Positions 58,036 through 64,000 of a DNA stretch of 64,000 nt are shown piece after piece. Below the pieces are notes generated by a model. The model was not told where the DNA came from, made no database searches, and saw nothing but the letters and a program-made list of their open reading frames with translations. Both the position numbers and the translations under genes were made by a program. The DNA lies in contig NZ_RJAD01000003.1 of the NCBI RefSeq assembly GCF_003999995.1, forward strand, positions 124,001-188,000, read 5' to 3'. How positions within the stretch are numbered: the stretch's first letter is position 1; every line of letters starts with the position of its first letter. The stretch comes from Microbacterium sulfonylureivorans. Its GTDB lineage: Bacteria > Actinomycetota > Actinomycetes > Actinomycetales > Microbacteriaceae.

Positions 58036-59282
58036 GCGGCGACGACCGCCCGACGCCGGCCACATACGACGCAACCGACGCAAGTCTGCTGAGCGTCGGA
58101 GGCATCCGCGCCGCACTCGCGGGCCTGCTGGCACGCATCCGCGGCGGCGATCTCGGCGCTGCACCCGTGATCCTGGGGCTCGCCGTGATCTGGCTGATCT
58201 TCCAGTTCCTGAACCCGGTCTTCCTCTCGAGCGAGAATCTCTGGAACCTGACTATGCAGTGCGCCGCGATCGGCACGATCGCGCTCGGGGTGGTGCTCGT
58301 GCTGCTGCTCGGCGAGATCGACCTGTCCGTCGGGTCCGTCTCAGGGCTCGCGGCCGCCATGCTGGCGGTGACCTTCGTGAACTTCTCGTGGCCTCTGGTG
58401 GCGGCGCTCGCGGTGGCGATCGGTGCGGGAGGCCTCGTCGGCCTGCTGTACGGGTATCTCTACACGCGCTTCGGCCTGCCCAGCTTCGTGATCACGCTCG
58501 CGGGACTCCTCGGGTTCCTCGGCCTGCAGCTGTGGGTGCTGGGCGACACCGGGACCATCGGCATCCCGTTCGACTCCTGGATCGTGCAGTTCGCGCAGCA
58601 GATGGTGCTGCCCGCGTGGGCGTCCTACGTCGTGGTCGCCCTGTCGGTCGGCGCGTTCGCGTGGGTGCTCGTGCGACGCGCGCGGCGCCGCGCGGCGGCG
58701 AACCTCGTGAGCCAGAGCTACCTCGAGATCGGCATCCGCTCGGGTGCCCTGCTCGCGTTCCTGCTGCTGGCCGCGTGGTATCTGAACATCTGGCGCGGCG
58801 TGGGCGTGATGTTCCTGTTCTTCATCGGGCTCGTGGTGGCGATGAACGTCGTTCTGACCCGCACGCGGTGGGGGCGGGCCGTGTACGCCGTCGGCGGGTC
58901 CGTCGAGGCGGCGCGCCGCGCCGGGATCCGCGTCGACCGCATCTACGTCTCGGTATTCATGCTGTGCTCGACGCTCGCCGCGGTTGGCGGCATCCTCGCG
59001 GCCGCGCGCCTCGCGTCGGCCAGCCAGAGTTCGGGCACTGGAGACACGAACCTGAACGCGATCGCCGCGGCCGTCATCGGCGGCGCGAGCTTGTTCGGCG
59101 GGCGCGGCACGGCGTTCTCGGCGCTGCTGGGCGTCATCGTCATCCAGTCCATCTCGTCGGGGCTGACGCTCCTCCATCTCGACTCCTCGGTGCAGTTCAT
59201 GATCACCGGCGTCGTGCTCGTCCTCGCCGTGATCGTGGACTCGATCTCACGCCGTGCGCGCGCGGCGACCGGACTCGCCTGA
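58032..59282 (+). CDS. Sugar ABC transporter permease, set 1 (XylH-like)
   Basis: A 416-residue permease of the BPD_transp_2 (RbsC/XylH) family with about ten helices. Signatures are LLLGEIDLSVGSVSGLAA, the mid-protein GGSVEAARRAGIRVDRI and the end AVIGGASLFGGRGT. It has the longer central loop of the XylH branch. GTG 58032 overlaps the ATPase stop (GTGA), so the two are coupled. Confidence 0.9.
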   Translation: MSGDDRPTPATYDATDASLLSVGGIRAALAGLLARIRGGDLGAAPVILGLAVIWLIFQFLNPVFLSSENLWNLTMQCAAIGTIALGVVLVLLLGEIDLSVGSVSGLAAAMLAVTFVNFSWPLVAALAVAIGAGGLVGLLYGYLYTRFGLPSFVITLAGLLGFLGLQLWVLGDTGTIGIPFDSWIVQFAQQMVLPAWASYVVVALSVGAFAWVLVRRARRRAAANLVSQSYLEIGIRSGALLAFLLLAAWYLNIWRGVGVMFLFFIGLVVAMNVVLTRTRWGRAVYAVGGSVEAARRAGIRVDRIYVSVFMLCSTLAAVGGILAAARLASASQSSGTGDTNLNAIAAAVIGGASLFGGRGTAFSALLGVIVIQSISSGLTLLHLDSSVQFMITGVVLVLAVIVDSISRRARAATGLA

Positions 59283-59568
59283 CCGGAGTGCCTTCATAGG
59301 GCAAACTCGCCGTCGTATCGATTCGATGTCCAAGAACGGTCGAGTGAGCGTATTGCGCACCAATCGCTCGATTCCAGGACATTGTGCACGGAAAGTTTCG
59401 GAGCGGGCCGCGACCATCCGCCTCGGCATGAACTGCTCCCCCGGCGTTGCCAAAGCGTTACGTTCAAGACTTGACGCCAAGAACACATCCCGGAAATGAT
59501 CGGTGCAAGCGCGAAGTGCAGCAGGGACGATCCTGGGGCTCGCGCACTTCAATGACGAAAGGCGAATG
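59283..59568 (+). promoter_or_regulatory. 286-bp palindrome-rich control region of importer set 2
   Basis: No gene is supportable. Three short palindromes stand out: ATCGA-T-TCGAT (59317-59327), AATCG-CT-CGATT (59362-59373) and TCAAG-A-CTTGA (59463-59473). The first two share a TCGATT core. The region is clearly lower in GC than its flanks, as expected of a promoter. A precise -35/-10 pair could not be fixed. Confidence 0.5.
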
Positions 59569-60648
59569 ATGAAGAAGTCTTCACTCCTCGCCGTGGCCGC
59601 CCTCACGGGTGCGGCTGCGGTGATGCTCGCAGGCTGTGCCGGCGGTACCGGCGGCACCCCGAGCGAGAGCGGCGGCGGAGACGCCGAGGCAGGCCGCGCC
59701 TGCGTGATCCTTCCCGACGCGGCATCCTCGCCGCGCTGGGAGAACTTCGACGCCAAGTACCTCCAGGAGGGTCTGGAGGCGGCCGGCTTCGAGACCGACA
59801 TCCAGAACGCGCTCGGTGACGTCGCGAAGTACGCCACCATCGGCGACCAGCAGCTCGCGCAGGGCTGCGGCGTCATGCTCCTGGTGGACTACCAGGGCGC
59901 CGCCGAAGGCGTGGCCACCAAGGCCAAGGCCGAGGGCATCCCGGTGATCGCCTACGACCGTCCGTTCGCGGGCGCCGACTACTACGTGTCGTTCGACAAC
60001 GTCGAGGTCGGTCGCATGGAGGGCCAGACGGTCCTCAACGGCCTCGAGACCGCCGGTGTCGACCCGGCCGAGGCCGTCGTCGTGTACATGGGCGGCGACC
60101 CGACCGACGGCAACGCCGCGATGTTCAAGGAAGGCGCTGTCGAGGTCATGGAGGCCGCGGGCATCACCGCTGCCGCCGAGCCGCCGGGAGTCTGGGACCA
60201 GGCGAAGTCGCAGACCAACTTCGAGCAGGCGCTGACCTCGCTCAACGGTCAGGTCGACGGTGTCTGGGTCGCGAACGACACGAACGCGGCCGGCGTCATC
60301 AAGGTCCTGCAGGACAACAACCTCGAAGGCGTGGCCGTCTCCGGCCAGGACGCCAACGTCGCGGGCCTGCAGAACATCCTGCTCGGCTGGCAGACCGCCA
60401 CGGTCTACAAGCCCGTCGCCGACGAGGCCGAGGCCGCCGTCGCGACCGCGGTCGCGCTGCTGAACGGTGAGACGCCCGATGCCGGCGCCGAGCTCGAGGA
60501 CGGCACGCCGTACGTCCAGGTCACGCCGATCCTGGTCGGCCCGAACGAGGTCAAGGACGTCATCGCCGCCGGCGACGCCTCCTACGACGACGTCTGCACC
60601 CCGGATGTCCTGGCCGCGTGCGAGGAGTTCGGAGTCCCGGCCGAGTAA
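59569..60648 (+). CDS. Sugar ABC transporter substrate-binding lipoprotein, set 2
   Basis: A 359-residue receptor with lipobox LAGC (Cys23) and the same fold signatures as set 1: VILPDAASSPRWENFD, VPVIAYDRPF, YVSFDNVEVGRMEGQ, GGDPTDGNAAMFKEG, and a C-terminal CTPDVLAACEEFG that parallels CTPQYADACEAAG of set 1. I chose ATG 59569 because AAAGG stands at a proper distance; ATG 59566 directly before it is possible. The set has its own upstream control region. Confidence 0.9.
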   Translation: MKKSSLLAVAALTGAAAVMLAGCAGGTGGTPSESGGGDAEAGRACVILPDAASSPRWENFDAKYLQEGLEAAGFETDIQNALGDVAKYATIGDQQLAQGCGVMLLVDYQGAAEGVATKAKAEGIPVIAYDRPFAGADYYVSFDNVEVGRMEGQTVLNGLETAGVDPAEAVVVYMGGDPTDGNAAMFKEGAVEVMEAAGITAAAEPPGVWDQAKSQTNFEQALTSLNGQVDGVWVANDTNAAGVIKVLQDNNLEGVAVSGQDANVAGLQNILLGWQTATVYKPVADEAEAAVATAVALLNGETPDAGAELEDGTPYVQVTPILVGPNEVKDVIAAGDASYDDVCTPDVLAACEEFGVPAE

Positions 60649-60734
60649 GTTATCGGTCAGAGCCGCGAGGGCGTCGCGTCATCAGGCGCGGCGCCCTCTG
60701 CGCGCTCGTACCGACACTCTGCAAGGAAGCGAGT

Positions 60735-61544
60735 ATGTCAGAGACGATCACAGCCACAGAGCCGATCATCGAGTTGGTCGGCGTCAAGAAGTCGTTCGGT
60801 CCGGTCAGCGTCCTCAAGGGCGTCGACCTCAAGGTGTACCCCGGCAAGGTGACCGCCCTGGTGGGCGACAACGGCGCCGGCAAGTCCACGCTCATCAAGG
60901 GTCTCGCGGGCGTGCAGCCCTATGACGAGGGCGAAGTGCTCATCGACGGCGAGCACCGCGACCTGCACGCGCCGAGGGATGCCGCGGGCCTGGGCATCGA
61001 GGTGGTCTACCAGGACCTCGCGCTCTGCGACAACCTCGACATCGTGCAGAACATGTTCCTCGGCCGCGAGGAGACGTCCGCCGGCACGTTCGACGAGGGC
61101 CGGATGGAGAAGGACGCCTCCGACACGCTGCGCTCCCTCTCGGTGCGGACGGTCAAGTCGGTCCGTCAGAAGGTGTCGTCCCTGTCGGGCGGCCAGCGGC
61201 AGACCGTCGCGATCGCCCGCGCCGTGCTGAAGAAGGCGCGCGTGGTCATCCTCGACGAGCCCACCGCGGCACTCGGCGTCGCGCAGACCGAGCAGGTCCT
61301 CAACCTCGTGGAGCGCCTGAGCGAGCAGGGCGTCGCGGTCATCCTGATCAGCCACAACCTCGCCGACGTGTTCCAGGTCGCCGACGACATCGCGGTGCTC
61401 TACCTCGGCCAGATGGTGGCGCAGATCCCGACGGCCGAGACCACCCGCGACGACGTCGTGGGATACATCACCGGCACCAAGACACCCGCCGGCGTCGACA
61501 TCCTCGACACGTCCACGCTTCGCACCGAGGGAGGAGCGGAATGA
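60735..61544 (+). CDS. Sugar ABC transporter ATPase, set 2 (single ABC domain)
   Basis: A 269-residue ATPase: Walker A GDNGAGKST near 45-53, VYQDLALCDNLDIVQNMFLG, LSGGQRQT near 150-157, VVILDEPTAALGVAQTEQVLN and ISHNL. It is a clear paralogue of the set 1 ATPase, sharing unusual words such as QDLALCDNLD, but lacks its low-complexity tail. ATG 60735 has AAGGA upstream. Confidence 0.91.
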   Translation: MSETITATEPIIELVGVKKSFGPVSVLKGVDLKVYPGKVTALVGDNGAGKSTLIKGLAGVQPYDEGEVLIDGEHRDLHAPRDAAGLGIEVVYQDLALCDNLDIVQNMFLGREETSAGTFDEGRMEKDASDTLRSLSVRTVKSVRQKVSSLSGGQRQTVAIARAVLKKARVVILDEPTAALGVAQTEQVLNLVERLSEQGVAVILISHNLADVFQVADDIAVLYLGQMVAQIPTAETTRDDVVGYITGTKTPAGVDILDTSTLRTEGGAE

Positions 61545-62806
61545 GCAGCAACACCCGCACGGAGGCGGCACCGGATCCGCTCGCCAGCGACCTCATCGGC
61601 AGCGGAGTCGAAGGCGGCCTGGGCGACCAGATCCAGGCCTGGTGGCAGCGCGTGCGCAGCGGCGACATGGGGGCACTCCCCGCCGTCGGCGGACTCGTGG
61701 TGCTCGGCATCCTGTTCTCCATCCTGAGCCCGTTCTTCCTCACCGAGCGCAACTTCGCGAACCTCCTCAACCAGGCCGCGACGCTCGTGGTGCTCGGCAT
61801 GGCGCTCGTGTTCGTGCTGCTGCTCGGTGAGATCGACCTCTCCGCCGGCGTCACCGGCGGCGTCGGGATGGCACTGTTCGTCGTGATGGCCTCGCAGGGC
61901 GTGCCGTGGCCGCTCGCGCTGGCGATCGGATTCGGCTTCGGGTTCCTGATCGGCGCGCTCATAGGCTTCTTCGTCGCGAGAGTCGGCATCCCGTCGTTCG
62001 TCGTCACGCTAGGTCTGTTCCTCGGATTGCAGGGTCTCGCCCTCGTCGTCATCGGCCCCGGCGGCCTGTTCCGCGTCGAGGTCCCCGAGCTGATCGCGCT
62101 GCAGAACGGCAACCTCCCCGTCTGGGGCGGCTGGCTGATGCTCGCCATCATGCTCGCGGTGTCGGCCGCCACCGCGTTCTGGGACCGCGCCCGCCGCACC
62201 CGGGCCGGCGTCCCGAACCGGGCGATCTCCCTGGTGTTCATCAAGCTCGCCGTCATCGCCGTCCTCGGCGGCGCCGTGGTGTTCATCCTCAACCAGGACC
62301 GCGGCCAGTCCGTGATCCCCGTGCAGGGCGTGCCCAACGTGGTGCCGATCGTGCTGGTCATCCTGTGGATCGGCACCTTCGTGCTCGACCGCACCCGGTT
62401 CGGCCGGTACCTCTACGCGATCGGCGGCAACGCCGAAGCCGCACGCCGCTCCGGCGTGAAGGTCCGCTGGATCAAATGGTGGGCGTTCGTGATCTGCTCC
62501 AGCCTCGCGGTCTTCTCCGCGCTGCTCAGCGTCTCGCGCGTCGGATCGGTCGACGCCACCGTCGGCCGCGACATCGTCCTCAGCGGTGTCGCCGCGGCCG
62601 TCGTCGGAGGCGTCAGCCTCTTCGGCGGACGCGGTCGGCTCATGCACGCCGCTATCGGTGCACTCGTGATCGCCGTGATCACGAACGGCCTCGGCCTGCT
62701 CAACCTGCCCGCCGGCATCAACCTGCTCGTCACCGGTGGCGTGCTCATCCTCGCCGCCACCGTCGACGCCCTCTCCCGCATCCGCTCCGGCGGCGTGCGG
62801 ATCTAG
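61541..62806 (+). CDS. Sugar ABC transporter permease, set 2 (XylH-like)
   Basis: A 421-residue permease with about ten to twelve helices. It has LLLGEIDLSAGVTGG, VARVGIPSFVVTLG, AIGGNAEAARRSGVKV and VVGGVSLFGGRGR, matching set 1 in order and spacing. ATG 61541 overlaps the ATPase stop (ATGA). A strong terminator follows 14 bp after the stop. Confidence 0.91.
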   Translation: MSSNTRTEAAPDPLASDLIGSGVEGGLGDQIQAWWQRVRSGDMGALPAVGGLVVLGILFSILSPFFLTERNFANLLNQAATLVVLGMALVFVLLLGEIDLSAGVTGGVGMALFVVMASQGVPWPLALAIGFGFGFLIGALIGFFVARVGIPSFVVTLGLFLGLQGLALVVIGPGGLFRVEVPELIALQNGNLPVWGGWLMLAIMLAVSAATAFWDRARRTRAGVPNRAISLVFIKLAVIAVLGGAVVFILNQDRGQSVIPVQGVPNVVPIVLVILWIGTFVLDRTRFGRYLYAIGGNAEAARRSGVKVRWIKWWAFVICSSLAVFSALLSVSRVGSVDATVGRDIVLSGVAAAVVGGVSLFGGRGRLMHAAIGALVIAVITNGLGLLNLPAGINLLVTGGVLILAATVDALSRIRSGGVRI

Positions 62807-62819
62807 CGGGCTCGCGAAA

Positions 62820-62862
62820 CGAAAGGCGCCGGGCGCGGCATCGACCGCCCCGGCGCCTTTCG
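62820..62862 (+). terminator. Rho-independent-type terminator after importer set 2
   Basis: Arms CGAAAGGCGCCGGG (62820-62833) and CCCGGCGCCTTTCG (62849-62862) are perfectly complementary across 14 bp, with extra CG pairs inward and T-rich sequence (TTTCGCCGTCTTCC) at and after the 3' arm. It also lies downstream of the convergent Sir2 gene. Confidence 0.85.
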
Positions 62863-62912
62863 CCGTCTTCCGATCCGTGCCGCCCCTCCCGCTCCCCCTG
62901 TCGGAGGCGTCG

Positions 62913-63611
62913 TCACGACGAGCGCGCCGCGATCACCTCGTCCACCCACACGGGGACGAGTTCTCCGGCTCTGCCGGCACGTGCGTCGTCGAACGGGATC
63001 ATCGGGTCGCTCGGTACGAGGTTGAGCTCGACGGTGCGCGCGCCGAATGCGGCGGCGAGGGCGACGTACCCCGCCGCCGGGTAGACCGCGCCGGACGTGC
63101 CGATCGAGACGAACACGTCGCACGCGACGACGGCCTGCTCGATCCGGTCGAGCTCGTACGGCATCTCGCCGAACCAGACCACGTCGGGGCGCAGCATCCG
63201 CTCGCCGCAGACCGGGCACGGTGGTCGGGGAGCGAGATCGGCGTCCCACCGCGGCCGCGCTCCGCACGCCGTGCACAGCGCCCGACGCAGCTCGCCGTGC
63301 ATGTGCACCAGGTTGCGGCTGCCCGCGCGCTCATGGAGGTCGTCGACGTTCTGCGTCACGACCAGCAGCTCGTCGCCGAGGGCTCCCTCGAGGCGGGCGA
63401 GCGCGCGGTGCGCGACATGGGGGGCGACGGATGCCACGGCCCGCCGCCGCGCGTCGTAGAACGCCTGCACGGTCGCGGGGTCGCGCTCGAACGCCTCGGG
63501 CGTCGCGACGTCCTCGATGCGATGGCCCTCCCACAGTCCGTCGGCGTCGCGGAACGTCGGAACCCCGCTCTCGGCCGAGATCCCGGCACCGGTGAGCACG
63601 ACGATGCGCAT
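62913..63611 (-). CDS. NAD-dependent Sir2-family protein deacylase (CobB-like)
   Basis: A 232-residue sirtuin: GAGISAESGVPTFRD (8-22), TQNVDDLHERAG, catalytic His in HMHGE, zinc cysteines CTAC and CPVC, then WFGEMPY and GTSGAVYPA. The FYDARRR segment holds the Tyr-x-x-Arg pair (Y52, R55) that marks class III sirtuins able to remove succinyl/malonyl as well as acetyl groups. ATG 63611 follows GAGAAT by six nucleotides. Such enzymes regulate acyl-CoA synthetases and central metabolism. Confidence 0.92.
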   Translation of the reverse strand: MRIVVLTGAGISAESGVPTFRDADGLWEGHRIEDVATPEAFERDPATVQAFYDARRRAVASVAPHVAHRALARLEGALGDELLVVTQNVDDLHERAGSRNLVHMHGELRRALCTACGARPRWDADLAPRPPCPVCGERMLRPDVVWFGEMPYELDRIEQAVVACDVFVSIGTSGAVYPAAGYVALAAAFGARTVELNLVPSDPMIPFDDARAGRAGELVPVWVDEVIAARSS

Positions 63612-63661
63612 GGGATGATTCTCGCCGATCGTCGCGCGTCGGTGGCGGGACTCAGGTCGGC

Positions 63662-64000
63662 TCAGCCGGGCAGGAGCTCGCGGAGCGCCCCGATCGTATC
63701 GGCGTCCTGCGGCAGCTTGTCGGGCCGATAGCCCTTGACGCGCGCGAACCTCAGCGCGACCCCGCCGGGGTACCGCGTCGAGCGCTGCACGCCGTCGATC
63801 GCGATCTCGACGACCGTCTCCGGACGCACATGCACGGCGTACGCGGAGCGGTGGGTCTCGATCGTCGGGAAGTGGTCGGTCTGCCACCGCAGCAGCGCAT
63901 CGGTGAGCCCCTTGAAGGTCTTGCCGACCATGACGAACCCGCCCGGCTCGCCGAACACGCCGTCGGGGTCGCGCGCACCGAGATGCAGGTTCGACAGCTG
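63662..64000 (-). CDS. ATP-dependent DNA ligase, C-terminal part (5' end beyond window)
   Basis: The frame ends at 63662 and remains open to the right edge, giving 112 C-terminal residues. It begins with [13 protein letters not shown] and continues [20 protein letters not shown], ending with [15 protein letters not shown]. This is the OB-fold domain of actinobacterial LigB/LigC-type ATP-dependent DNA ligases, including the end of motif VI ([12 protein letters not shown]). The adenylation domain with its KxDG lysine lies outside the window, so completeness cannot be judged. Confidence 0.88.
   Translation of the reverse strand, partial: QLSNLHLGARDPDGVFGEPGGFVMVGKTFKGLTDALLRWQTDHFPTIETHRSAYAVHVRPETVVEIAIDGVQRSTRYPGGVALRFARVKGYRPDKLPQDADTIGALRELLPG

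Overview
The window is 64 kb of very GC-rich chromosomal DNA, densely packed with genes. Gene content, gene order and the frequent leaderless starts point to an actinobacterium of the Microbacteriaceae, most likely Microbacterium; this is inferred from gene order and protein character, not from a 16S gene. No prophage, insertion sequence, CRISPR array or integrase was seen.

Layout. A conserved actinobacterial backbone runs through the first 37 kb: prs, glmU, tRNA-Gln, an ABC-F ATPase, ispE, rsmA, tatD, metG, rsmI and a protein O-mannosyltransferase. From memory the same order is found around Rv1002c-Rv1018c in Mycobacterium tuberculosis. Accessory modules interrupt it. (1) Between ispE and rsmA lie an aldo/keto reductase, a Stealth-type sugar-phosphate transferase and a CpdA-like phosphodiesterase. 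(2) Between rsmA and tatD lies a plus-strand block, 12052-19935: a translationally coupled operon of a processive GT2 synthase, an HlyD-like adaptor and a GH81 endo-beta-1,3-glucanase lipoprotein, then a sugar porter, a small lipoprotein, a second MFS protein and a NUDIX hydrolase. The operon is my best candidate for an undescribed system: a beta-1,3-glucan synthesis and export machine. (3) Between metG and rsmI lies a complete beta-1,4-galactan utilisation locus, 23343-34240: LacI regulator, GH42 beta-galactosidase, an ABC importer without an ATPase, and a large secreted modular GH53 galactanase. Two exact inverted operator copies sit between the LacI gene and the GH42 gene.

37-54 kb holds mixed metabolic and housekeeping genes: a DUF255 thioredoxin-domain protein, an aldo/keto reductase, a three-gene CPBP-protease/membrane-protein/HTH operon with a palindrome in its promoter spacer, the DEAH helicase HrpA, a quinone-oxidoreductase-like protein, a rhodanese beside metY, an M20 peptidase, a Gfo/Idh/MocA oxidoreductase, a NYN plus OST-HTH protein, and an MHS-type transporter.

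54.7-62.8 kb is a sugar-uptake region: a ROK regulator followed by two paralogous importer sets (substrate-binding lipoprotein, single-domain ATPase, permease), closed by a strong terminator. The window ends in a Sir2 deacylase and the 3' part of an ATP-dependent DNA ligase.

Two window-wide patterns stand out. At least a dozen genes have a -10 hexamer 6-7 nt before the start codon, so they are probably leaderless. The heptamer GGATGCC/GGCATCC is strongly over-represented and brings in Asp GAT and Ala GCA codons in genes that otherwise mostly use GAC and GCC/GCG.
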